Below, piece by piece: positions 24,857 through 33,120 of a DNA stretch of 47,660 bases. Every line of letters begins with the position of its first letter. The stretch's first letter is position 1. The stretch is from the NCBI GenBank assembly GCA_947626145.1, contig CANQRB010000013.1, positions 1 to 47,660 on the forward strand, in the 5' to 3' direction. The DNA comes from an uncultured Clostridia bacterium (lineage in GTDB: Bacteria; Bacillota; Clostridia; UMGS1883). Under the pieces are notes generated by a model that saw nothing but the letters and a program-made list of their open reading frames with translations, was not told the origin of the DNA and did no database searches. The position numbers were made by a program, and so were the translations under genes.

Positions 24857-25438
24857 TCAGTCCAGTTCGACGGTGACCTTTTTCAGGTAGTCCAGCACGT
24901 CGTCACCGAATTTGCCGGAATCGCCGTGCTCTATCATCTGAAGCGCCTCGTCACAGTTGACGCCGTGGCGGTAGATGCGGTCAAAGTACAGGGCGGCGAA
25001 AACGTCGCATATGGACACCACCTGAACGTAGAGTGGTATATCCGTAATATGCTCGTAGCCGCTGCCGTCGATGCGCTCGTGGTGATAGCGGCAGATGTTC
25101 TTCACAATCTCCCGCTCGTCGTCGTCCAGCTCATCCTTTATCATCTCGTAGCCGTATTTAGCGTGGGATTTTATGTTCTGCTTTTCCTCGGGGGTGAGAG
25201 GGCCCGCCTTGGTAAGTATGAAATTCCTTATCCCCAGCTTGCCGATGTCGTGGAGCAGCGCCCCCTTGCATATCTGGGCCACCTGCTCGGGACTGTAGCT
25301 TGTATAACCCTCGCTGTTCATCTTACGTATCATCTTTGAGGTGAGCTCCTTCACATTGATGCAGTGATAATAGGTCTCGGCGCTGTTTATTCGGAGCTCT
25401 TCCATCAAATTGCGCAGTCCATCGGTCATTTTTATCAT
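24857..25438 (-). CDS. Stand-alone HD-GYP-like domain protein
   Basis: A 193-aa cytoplasmic protein made of one HD-GYP-like domain. HDIGKLGI supplies the HD pair and Lys, SHAKYGYEM the next His, and HHERIDGSGY the third motif. The terminal Pro of GYP is Glu here, so c-di-GMP hydrolysis is plausible but not certain. ATG at 25438 overlaps the stop of the glycosyltransferase gene (ATGA) and has GGAGAGG 6 bases upstream; an ATG at 25453 would overlap that site. Position inside an exopolysaccharide operon that begins with other c-di-GMP genes supports a role in local turnover or sensing of that messenger. Confidence 0.8.
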   Translation of the reverse strand: MIKMTDGLRNLMEELRINSAETYYHCINVKELTSKMIRKMNSEGYTSYSPEQVAQICKGALLHDIGKLGIRNFILTKAGPLTPEEKQNIKSHAKYGYEMIKDELDDDEREIVKNICRYHHERIDGSGYEHITDIPLYVQVVSICDVFAALYFDRIYRHGVNCDEALQMIEHGDSGKFGDDVLDYLKKVTVELD

Positions 25439-26379
25439 GATTTGCCTCTCCATCTCGCCGCGAATATCCGGCGCACAAGGGCGGCCGGCATCATAAGCAG
25501 CGCAAAATTAATTAATCTGTCCTTCACGGCCACAGAGGGCCCGGTCTCGGCGAAGGCGCGGAAGGCCTCCCTCCTCCGCCCGTCAATAATATAGTGACGG
25601 CAGCGGCGCATGGTGAACCAGTCCATTACCTTCCTGAGGTTTTCCCGCTTTTGGGCGGGAATGGTCTCGTCCGCGTACAGGGCCTTTACCCCCTCGAAAA
25701 AGCCCCAGTCGGGGTCAAAGGAGCGATCCTTTGTGGCGGTGCTGTTGACCTTCTTATAGGTGGCGGTGTTCTTTTTTGTCAGGGCCACGGGAAAATAGGC
25801 CGCCACCCGCAGATCCATCTCCAGATCCTCGCCTATTTTGCAGCCCACGGGGAAGCCGCCGGTCTTTTCCATGGCCTCACGGGTGACGCAGGTGCTGACG
25901 GGGGTAAAAATCTTCACCGTCTTATCCCTGTGATACTCACCCAAAAAGTCCTCGAGAAAAACGTCCTCTCCCGTCCGGTTCCGGAAGTAATCGTACTCCG
26001 TCTGTATCTTGCCGTTCACCATCTCCACCCGCACGGCGGAGGCGTAGAGCCCCGCTCCGGGGTATTTTTTTATCAGCTTCCGCATGGTCTCGAGGTGGTC
26101 GGCGTCCCACACGTCGTCGGCGTCCAGAAAGGCATAGTAACCGTACCTTGCCAGTGACATGGCCTTGTTCCTGGCGGCGGAAACACCGGCGTTGGGCTGG
26201 GAATAGACCCTTATCCGTCCGTCGCCCTCATATTTTTTCAGCACCCCGAGGGTGTCGTCCGTCGAACCGTCGTTGACGATGACGATTTCCCATTCCTTTT
26301 CGGTCTGGGCCAAAACGCTTTTCACCGCACCGTCAATGCAGTGTGCGCCGTTATATACCGGTATAATGACCGAGAACAA
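25435..26379 (-). CDS. Glycosyltransferase family 2
   Basis: A 314-aa GT-A-fold glycosyltransferase. The nucleotide-sugar site begins SVIIPVYNGAHCIDGAVKSV, followed by IVNDGSTDDT; the metal motif is AFLDADDVW (about 93-101). The C-terminal part is basic with hydrophobic patches, suggesting membrane association. TTG start at 26379 with GGGAGGG 7 bases upstream. Part of the exopolysaccharide operon: 16 bases after the polymerase gene and coupled by a 4-base overlap to the HD-domain gene. It would add one sugar of the repeat unit; donor and linkage are unknown. Confidence 0.88.
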   Translation of the reverse strand: MFSVIIPVYNGAHCIDGAVKSVLAQTEKEWEIVIVNDGSTDDTLGVLKKYEGDGRIRVYSQPNAGVSAARNKAMSLARYGYYAFLDADDVWDADHLETMRKLIKKYPGAGLYASAVRVEMVNGKIQTEYDYFRNRTGEDVFLEDFLGEYHRDKTVKIFTPVSTCVTREAMEKTGGFPVGCKIGEDLEMDLRVAAYFPVALTKKNTATYKKVNSTATKDRSFDPDWGFFEGVKALYADETIPAQKRENLRKVMDWFTMRRCRHYIIDGRRREAFRAFAETGPSVAVKDRLINFALLMMPAALVRRIFAARWRGKS

Positions 26380-26395
26380 GCCCGCGCCCTCCCAA

Positions 26396-27757
26396 CTAAA
26401 TAAAGTAAAGCATCATAAAGGTCCAGTCAACGAAGAAGTCCACCGACAGGCCGAAAAAGATGAACGTGAAGGGGAAAATTATCTTAAGTATCTCAAGATC
26501 CTCGTCCTCGTAGCCGGGCCTGGCCGCGAAGTGCCGCAGCAGCTTGACAAAGAACACCGCGAACAGGGGGATATAGATAAACAGCGCACCTAAAATACCG
26601 AAGTTCAAAATACTCTGGATATACGAGTTGTGGCAGGCTATTGAGAACACCGTCTTGTCTATGAAATCCACGGTTACAACGCTGCCGCCGATGATCTGAC
26701 CCCAAAGGGCCTTGTTGGAAAAGATGGCCAAGGCGGTCTCCCAAATGCCGGTGCGTCCGGTGGTGAGCAGGTCCCAGCGTCCCTGGGACATATAGGCCAG
26801 CTTTTCGTTGAAGCGTATCAGCAGGCCGGCGATGGCGTCGATCTGTCTGAACTGAGGTATGGAGAACAGGATCAGCAGCGTCACGCTTATGCCCACAAAG
26901 GCAAAGACCAGTATAAAGAAGGCCTTTTTCCTGTATTTGAGTATTATCAGCAGCACCGTCAGGGTGAGGAGGGTCAGCAGGGCGGAAAGGCTGGCCGTCT
27001 GAAGTATCATGACGCCGAACAGCCCCAAAAATGCCAGCCGCAGCAAAAGCGGGATCTTTTTCAGCGTCAGGGTACAGATTATGCACAGGCTGTAGAACAT
27101 ACCGGCGAAATTGGCGTCACTGAGGGCGCCGAAGTTACGGCTGACCTTGTGGACGCCTGCGCCCGCAACGTTGATGTTCTTGGTGAACACGTCGCTGGCC
27201 CAGCCGTAAACGCCCGAGACCACGCCTCCCAGCAGGAACACGAAGAAGAACTTCCGCAGGAGCTTCGGGTCGTTGACCATCCTGCACATGAGCACGTAAA
27301 TCAGCACGCAGTCAACTATTACGTTAAGGCCCTCTTTCACTCCAACGACGGGTATCATGGCGAAAACGCTGTGCAGGAAGAACACGAACAGGGCAGGCAG
27401 ATAGGCCACGTTGAACTTGAGCTTCGGCATATCCAGCAGGAACCTCAGTGCCAGCAGATAACGGTATATACGGAAGGCCGGAATGTCCGACGTGAGCATC
27501 AGCCTGTAGCGCAGATAGATGAACAGCGCCATATAGAGGTAAAAGTTCTCGTCGCCGAAGCTTATCACAACGCAGACCAGAACGGCCACCGAAAACCACG
27601 TGGTAAGATCGGGAAAAACGCCCGAAAGGAGACAGAAAACAAAGCCCAGCACAAAAACAACGTCGTTGAGCTTTCTGACCCAGGGCTTCTTAAGCCAGGC
27701 AAATCTTTCCTTTGTGCCAATTGGGTTTATATTCATCAGTCCGGCTTCGGCTTCCAA
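26396..27757 (-). CDS. O-antigen ligase/polymerase-like (Wzy-type) membrane protein
   Basis: A 453-aa protein with about ten to twelve membrane helices and a large extracytoplasmic loop (about 295-345, containing SQGRWDLLTTGRTGIWETAL), which is the layout of the Wzy_C/O-antigen ligase family. RTGIWETA is close to the conserved RxxxW motif of that family. It would polymerise lipid-linked repeat units outside the membrane. TTG start at 27757 with AGGAGGG 6 bases upstream. It lies between GT4 and GT2 genes in the operon. No Wzx flippase was found in the window, so the flipping step must be encoded elsewhere or done differently. Confidence 0.82.
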   Translation of the reverse strand: MEAEAGLMNINPIGTKERFAWLKKPWVRKLNDVVFVLGFVFCLLSGVFPDLTTWFSVAVLVCVVISFGDENFYLYMALFIYLRYRLMLTSDIPAFRIYRYLLALRFLLDMPKLKFNVAYLPALFVFFLHSVFAMIPVVGVKEGLNVIVDCVLIYVLMCRMVNDPKLLRKFFFVFLLGGVVSGVYGWASDVFTKNINVAGAGVHKVSRNFGALSDANFAGMFYSLCIICTLTLKKIPLLLRLAFLGLFGVMILQTASLSALLTLLTLTVLLIILKYRKKAFFILVFAFVGISVTLLILFSIPQFRQIDAIAGLLIRFNEKLAYMSQGRWDLLTTGRTGIWETALAIFSNKALWGQIIGGSVVTVDFIDKTVFSIACHNSYIQSILNFGILGALFIYIPLFAVFFVKLLRHFAARPGYEDEDLEILKIIFPFTFIFFGLSVDFFVDWTFMMLYFI

Positions 27758-27774
27758 GGCTATCCCTCCTTTTA

Positions 27775-28995
27775 TTACAGAATTTCGTCTATCATTTTGT
27801 CAAACGCGCTTATTTCCCGCTCGTTGCCATAATCTGTATTTTGCACGTTTCGTTTCAGTATATCAAGAACGCCCGGGTCCCGAAGGAGCTTTTTCAGCCC
27901 CTGATACAGGGCCTCGTCGCTGTTGTCAAACACAAGACCGTCCACCCCGTCCCGTATCTGTTCCCGGGCGGAGGCGTATTCGGTAACTATTGGCGGCAGC
28001 CCCATCATATAGCCCTCAGTAACGGCCATGGGCTTGCCCTCGTACCGTGAGGGCAGAAAAAAGGCGTCGCACTTTTTCATATAGGGAATCGGGTTGTCCC
28101 TGACCCCTATGGGGAATATGTTTTTTTCAAGACCGGCCGCGGCGATCATTTCCTTAAGCTTATCCATATCGCGGCCGCCGCCGATTATGAGCCAGCGGAC
28201 ACGGTCGGTCAGGCCCTCGCCCTTCAGGCGGGCAAAGGCGGTCACGGCCCGGTCGTGGCCCTTATGCTCAAAGCTTACGCGGGCCACGGTCACCAGCTTG
28301 AGGCAGTCCTCCCCGACGTCAAAGGGCAGCTCGGCCTCATACTCATCGCCCCGATCCCGCACATAGGCGGAGGTCAGGAGGTTTGGTATGAAAAAGCACT
28401 TTCCCCTGTGCTCGGGGTGAGCCCGCAGATGGTCGGCCATGACCTTCTCGCTGACAAAGACCATGGCGTCGGATTTGTCGAAGCACTTCCTGTCCACGCG
28501 GTAGTCCAGACCGCGCTTTTCGTACTCTATATGGTGCCAAAGCACCTTTTTGCGGGCCTTGACCCGGGTCATGATATAATTCATGCACCAGTTCAGCTCA
28601 TAGGCCACGGCCACATCGTATTCTCCGTCCAACGGACGGGAATACCGACAGCCCTGACGGGACATTATCTGTACGGCCCGGGGCTTGTTGTGGCGGACAT
28701 AGCGGTAATACACATATTGTAACCGCGCCAGGGCGTAGGAGGGCGACAGAGCCTTGCTCAGCACGTTGCCGGGGCTGTATTTTTCATGCACCATGCCCTG
28801 AGGGATAATGTTTATCTCTTCCTTTATGCCGTAGCGCCGGTTGGGGTCGCTCTCGTAGAACATCAGATCCACGTCGTAGCGGCCGGTATCAAGGGCGTTG
28901 ACAAAGTTCACCAGCGAGGTCATGGCCCCGCCTATGTGGGCCTGAACAAAGCAGATCAGGAGCCTTATTTTCTTCTCCCCGCCCGATGTATTCAT
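27775..28995 (-). CDS. Glycosyltransferase family 4 (GT-B)
   Basis: A 406-aa GT-B glycosyltransferase. The N-terminal half starts KIRLLICFVQAHIGGAMTSL (acceptor side). The C-terminal nucleotide-sugar domain has LVTVARVSFEHKGHD and FFLPSRYEGKPMAVTEGYMM, the latter containing the E-x7-E retaining motif of GT4. ATG start at 28995. Exopolysaccharide operon member, 18 bases after the GT2 gene. It would add a sugar with retention of configuration. Confidence 0.9.
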   Translation of the reverse strand: MNTSGGEKKIRLLICFVQAHIGGAMTSLVNFVNALDTGRYDVDLMFYESDPNRRYGIKEEINIIPQGMVHEKYSPGNVLSKALSPSYALARLQYVYYRYVRHNKPRAVQIMSRQGCRYSRPLDGEYDVAVAYELNWCMNYIMTRVKARKKVLWHHIEYEKRGLDYRVDRKCFDKSDAMVFVSEKVMADHLRAHPEHRGKCFFIPNLLTSAYVRDRGDEYEAELPFDVGEDCLKLVTVARVSFEHKGHDRAVTAFARLKGEGLTDRVRWLIIGGGRDMDKLKEMIAAAGLEKNIFPIGVRDNPIPYMKKCDAFFLPSRYEGKPMAVTEGYMMGLPPIVTEYASAREQIRDGVDGLVFDNSDEALYQGLKKLLRDPGVLDILKRNVQNTDYGNEREISAFDKMIDEIL

Positions 28996-29013
28996 GCTAT
29001 CGCCCCTGTTTCT

Positions 29014-30006
29014 CTATTTTCTCAATGTGAACATCCGTCCGGCTATGACCGCGCTGTACGGGACAACGTAAAACGCGGTGTACATGAGCCGCTGTTTGAG
29101 GGGCATTCCCCTGCGCAGTATCATTTTGGGGAAATTTTCCCGATATATCCTCATATACTCACCGCTGACGCAGGCCTCGTCCCGATCCTGCCGGGGGAGG
29201 TACATCTGCTCGCAGTAGCGCAGGATTATGTCCCGGCATATCTTCTCCCGGGCGCGCATGACCTGAAGCGGCCGGCCCTCCTTCTCGAAAAAGGCGGCCC
29301 GCCCCTCGTAGGCCCGCAGGTAGTCATAGCGGTGGGGATTGTTCTTCATCCGCCGGGCTATGTCGTCCATAATGCTGGAGCCGCGCTGGAAGTAGTAGTA
29401 CAGCTTTTCTGTGGTTATAGCCACCCGTCCGGCCCTGTATACCGCCCGATATGTCACGAACTCGTCCTCGTTGAGCATACCAAGCGGATAATACAGGTCG
29501 CGGAAGGTCCCCACCCGATATATTTTGGAGTGGGCCTGAGAACGCAGCTCGTACCCCAAAAGGGCGGTCTCGGCGTCCGTGACGGTGACCGCGGGCTCCG
29601 GGGCGGCGGGAGAAAATCCGCCGCCCGAGCCCTTTTCGTAGCCGCACTGAGCCACCCCGCAGGCCCGCTCCTCACAGAGGGACATGAGCCGACGGGCAAA
29701 GTCGGGGTGGACATAGTCGTCCGAGTCCACAAAGGCGATGAAGTCCGTGTCCTCCGCTTCCTCCATCACCAGCCGCAGACCGGCGTTGCGGGCGTCGGAC
29801 AGGCCGCCGTTCCTCTTGTGTATGACCCTTATTTTTTCAGATTTTTCCGCGTAACCGTCACAGATGGCCGGACAGCCGTCGGGCGAGCCGTCGTCCACGA
29901 GAACTATCTCTATGTTCTCATAGCTCTGACCCAGAACCGAATCGACGCAGCGCCGGAGGTACTCCTCCACCTTGTACACGGGTATTATGAAGTAAAGCTT
30001 TTTCAT
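29014..30006 (-). CDS. Glycosyltransferase family 2
   Basis: A 330-aa GT-A enzyme: LYFIIPVYKVEEYLRRCVDS at the N-terminus, VLVDDGSPDGCP and FIAFVDSDDYV (metal DxD). A long basic C-terminal region resembles WaaV/EpsJ-type transferases. I take ATG at 30006 because the family begins there; a GTG at 30030 overlaps the stop of the preceding gene by 4 bases and could instead be used for coupled translation. Member of the exopolysaccharide operon. Confidence 0.88.
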   Translation of the reverse strand: MKKLYFIIPVYKVEEYLRRCVDSVLGQSYENIEIVLVDDGSPDGCPAICDGYAEKSEKIRVIHKRNGGLSDARNAGLRLVMEEAEDTDFIAFVDSDDYVHPDFARRLMSLCEERACGVAQCGYEKGSGGGFSPAAPEPAVTVTDAETALLGYELRSQAHSKIYRVGTFRDLYYPLGMLNEDEFVTYRAVYRAGRVAITTEKLYYYFQRGSSIMDDIARRMKNNPHRYDYLRAYEGRAAFFEKEGRPLQVMRAREKICRDIILRYCEQMYLPRQDRDEACVSGEYMRIYRENFPKMILRRGMPLKQRLMYTAFYVVPYSAVIAGRMFTLRK

Positions 30007-30026
30007 TGTGTGTCCGTTCCGGCGGA

Positions 30027-30902
30027 TCACTCCGCCTCGAGCTTGACCAGCACCACCTCGGGCGGGTTGAGGAACCGCACCTTGTCGGTGTTCTGATCAC
30101 AGCCGCCGCTGACTATCATGGCCGCGCCGTCTCCCTCTTTGAAATAACCGTAGTCATACTTGGGGAAGTAGGTGTTTTTTCCCGCCTCGCCCGTGTCCTG
30201 ACCTATCAATCCGCCCACAAAGGGCAGCCGCACCACGCCGCCGTGGAGGTGGCCGGCCAGTATCAGGTCGCCGCCGCAGTCCTTGATGTTGGGGTAAAGG
30301 TCGGCCCGGTGATTGAGCACCACTGTAAAGACGGACGGGTCGGTTATCTCCTCGGAGATCTCCTCCCTGACCTTGTCTATCTGCTCCTGAGAGAGGACGT
30401 CGGACTTGGGATCCTTCGCGCCCACCAGCTGGATGGACTCGCCGTTCTTTTCGATAGTGACGCTGTCGTTCTCAAGGGGAATGGCCCCGTTGCCCCAAAG
30501 GCGGCCCATGATGTTATCATAATCCTGATTCTGGCTTTCGTGGTTGCCGGAGACCGCGTACAGGGACGTCATGTTCCGCACCGCCTTGGTTATCTTCGAG
30601 GCCTCGTCCACGTTGTAGTAGGGGAGCTGAACCATGTCGCCGGTAAAGACCACAAGATCCGGCTCCTGATTTCTTATGTGCTCGATTATCTGATCCGAAA
30701 AGGGGGCGTTGTGCAGGTCGGATATAACCATTATCCTGTAGCCGTCAAAGCTCTGAGGTATCTCGGGATGGCTGAACGTATATTCCGTCAGTCTGACCGT
30801 GTCGTTCATTCTGTCGTTGACGGTAAGAATGACGACGCAGATCAGAATCAGAGCGCAGACAACTATCAAAAGCCACTTCACGATGTTCAAAAAAACCCTC
30901 AC
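30027..30902 (-). CDS. Membrane-anchored metallophosphoesterase
   Basis: A 291-aa calcineurin-like phosphoesterase with one N-terminal membrane helix (about 7-28). Metal motifs appear in order: VISDLHNAPF, VFTGDMVQ, AVSGNHES and LAGHLHGGV. It belongs with the YkuE/YaeI-type group, some of which act on lipid-phosphate substrates. GTG start at 30902 with GGGAGGAG. It sits between the Wzz-EAL gene and a glycosyltransferase gene; a role in recycling the polyprenyl phosphate carrier or trimming phosphodiester-linked groups is an inference from position. Confidence 0.85.
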   Translation of the reverse strand: MRVFLNIVKWLLIVVCALILICVVILTVNDRMNDTVRLTEYTFSHPEIPQSFDGYRIMVISDLHNAPFSDQIIEHIRNQEPDLVVFTGDMVQLPYYNVDEASKITKAVRNMTSLYAVSGNHESQNQDYDNIMGRLWGNGAIPLENDSVTIEKNGESIQLVGAKDPKSDVLSQEQIDKVREEISEEITDPSVFTVVLNHRADLYPNIKDCGGDLILAGHLHGGVVRLPFVGGLIGQDTGEAGKNTYFPKYDYGYFKEGDGAAMIVSGGCDQNTDKVRFLNPPEVVLVKLEAE

Positions 30903-30921
30903 GCCGTCTCCTCCCTGTCAA

Positions 30922-33117
30922 TTAAATTTTTTCAGGCTTGCCGTAATAGTAGCCCTGCTTGTAATCGAAGCCCGTCTTGGCGACAATATTGTCCTGAGAC
31001 CGCTTCTCTATGCCGCAGATACAGGTCTTGATGCCGTTCTTGTGGCACTTGTCGATAATATCCGAGAAGTAACCCAGCATATTCATGGTGGCCTCCACCA
31101 CGTCCTCGTCGGAGGTGGCGTACATATCGGAGTTCAGTATGTCCAAACTCATCTTTATGTAGCCGGGCTTTACGACATTGATGATCTCCTGCTCCTCGTT
31201 GGAGTTCTCGAACCGGTCGATGCAGATGCCGATGCCCATCTCGTCCAGAAGCATGATGTCGTCCAGAGACTCGGCTATATCCTTACCGGTGAGCTCAAGG
31301 CAGATATTCTTGGCGGGAATATCATTGTCGGTAATGTGCTTGAGAATTATGTCATTGAGAGCGAAGTCATTGACCTGAGAGTAGGGGCAGTTGATGTGTA
31401 CCACGGGCATGGGCTTATGCTGCTTACGCAGGGCGGCCAGATCCTCGCAGACGCTCTTGATTATCCAGTCGTTAAGCTGGCGGTAAATGCCGAAGTCGCC
31501 CACGCACTCAAAGATCTTACCGGGCGAAACAAGGCCCAAAGTGGGGCTCTGCCACCGGATGAAGGCCTCGCTGTGAGGCTCGTCGCCGGGCTTGCAGGGC
31601 ACCATTTTCTGGTACACAAGGAAGAACTCGCTGAAGCCCTTGCGGAACTGATCGTAGAGCAGATGATGGGTCTCGTCCAGCTCCTCGCTGTCGCCCGATT
31701 CCTCCTCCTCGCCGTTGAGGGCAGCCCTCTTGGCGGCAAGGCGGCGGGTTATCTCGGCGATAACAACGGCCACGATGGCGATGCCCATGGCCAGCACAAA
31801 CAGGAAAATGGCCACGATGGAAACGGGGATGTCGGCCTTTACCTCGGGAAGGATAAGGTACTGGAGGTCGGTGTTGACAAGAGAGTCATAGAACTCATCG
31901 ATGGAGGTGTTGGCTATTTTGCTGTACTCCTTGGAAAGATCGACTATCTCCTTGAGTATGCTCTCGTTCTTCTTGATCAGGGTGTTTTTCACGTCCTGAG
32001 GAACGGTGTCGTTGACATAGGAGTCAATGATCATGTTATAGTTGTCGATCTCACGGACAGCATTGGAGGCGTTGCTGGCGTAGTCGGTATAGCTGAGGAT
32101 AATGTCGTCGTAGGTGTTGGTGTAATCCTCAAGATCCTTGTCCTCGATAACGTCCTGATCGCGGTTGTTGGAGGAGTCCACGTTCCTCTGCACCTGCTCG
32201 GCCTGACGGTAAAGTCCGGCGGCCTTGTAGGAGTCGTAGAAGGTGGTTATCTCTTCGCGGTAGTTCTCGGAAACGGGGTAGTCAACGCTCCAGTCCTGCC
32301 AGAGCTCATTGACCCGGGCGCGGTAGCTCTTTATGACCATTTCCCTATCCTTGGCCAGATTGCCGGCCCGAATGTTGCCGTAGTACTTGGCGTACTGGAT
32401 GTCCCGCAGATCCTCATACATATCGGACAGCTCGGAGAAGGTGTAGCCCGTCTTGCCGGAGCGGAAGTCCGGATAAGTGCCCGCGAGGGTGTCCAGATTT
32501 TCGATTATGCTGTCAAGGCTGTTGCTGAGCTTGTCGGCCACAACTATGTACTCGGCGTCCACGTCCTCAATGACCTTGGCAAAGTCCTCCACGTTTTTCT
32601 TGTTGTAATACTTGGAAAGAAGGTACTCGTCGTACTCGTTTACGATATTGCTGAATATACGGGCGCCGAACTCGTCGCCGAGGGAAGCCTTGTAGGTGAG
32701 CTTCATCTCGTATTCGGTGGCGGCCACGTCATACTTTTCGCCCAGCATGGCCGCGGACTCGGAAACCTCCTGATCCAGATCGGTCACTACCTTGTTGATG
32801 GCGATATTCTGACGGATGCCCTTAACCGCGTCGGCGTTGCTGTTGAGGCCCATATCCTTCAGGGCCGCCTGAATGACGACGGGGTTCTGGATCTCATAGG
32901 GGTCCAGCTTGCTGACGCCGTCGGGGGCAAGGCCGGTGGCGGCGCCTTCGTGGTTGTACTTGAAGCCCAGAGTACAGGTATAGGTCTGCACCATGGACGC
33001 AACCAGCACGCCCACCAGCGCCACGGCGATGGAAAGCGCCAAAATCTGGAGGAAATGCTTGCGGACGATTTTGGCCATGTCGCTTATACTGAGAAATCCC
33101 AATTCAATAAGTCCCAT
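30922..33117 (-). CDS. Wzz-like chain-length protein fused to a degenerate EAL domain
   Basis: A 731-aa fusion. TM1 is about residues 24-46; a periplasm-facing helical region (about 47-425) resembles Wzz/Wzc-type polysaccharide co-polymerases; TM2 is about 430-455 (SIVAIFLFVLAMGIAIVAVV). An acidic linker leads to an EAL-like domain (about 495-731). EAL motifs are altered: EAF for EAL (about 516), the Asn of INCP and Glu of LELTGKD are kept, DDFG is DRFE (about 633), the K-x-D Asp is Ser in IKMSL (about 653), AEGVE is CICGIE (about 700), and QGYYYGKP is kept. Loss of metal ligands suggests a c-di-GMP receptor, not an enzyme. ATG with GAGGGGG; 3 bases after the second Wzz-like gene. Confidence 0.82.
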   Translation of the reverse strand: MGLIELGFLSISDMAKIVRKHFLQILALSIAVALVGVLVASMVQTYTCTLGFKYNHEGAATGLAPDGVSKLDPYEIQNPVVIQAALKDMGLNSNADAVKGIRQNIAINKVVTDLDQEVSESAAMLGEKYDVAATEYEMKLTYKASLGDEFGARIFSNIVNEYDEYLLSKYYNKKNVEDFAKVIEDVDAEYIVVADKLSNSLDSIIENLDTLAGTYPDFRSGKTGYTFSELSDMYEDLRDIQYAKYYGNIRAGNLAKDREMVIKSYRARVNELWQDWSVDYPVSENYREEITTFYDSYKAAGLYRQAEQVQRNVDSSNNRDQDVIEDKDLEDYTNTYDDIILSYTDYASNASNAVREIDNYNMIIDSYVNDTVPQDVKNTLIKKNESILKEIVDLSKEYSKIANTSIDEFYDSLVNTDLQYLILPEVKADIPVSIVAIFLFVLAMGIAIVAVVIAEITRRLAAKRAALNGEEEESGDSEELDETHHLLYDQFRKGFSEFFLVYQKMVPCKPGDEPHSEAFIRWQSPTLGLVSPGKIFECVGDFGIYRQLNDWIIKSVCEDLAALRKQHKPMPVVHINCPYSQVNDFALNDIILKHITDNDIPAKNICLELTGKDIAESLDDIMLLDEMGIGICIDRFENSNEEQEIINVVKPGYIKMSLDILNSDMYATSDEDVVEATMNMLGYFSDIIDKCHKNGIKTCICGIEKRSQDNIVAKTGFDYKQGYYYGKPEKI

Positions 33118-33120
33118 TTT

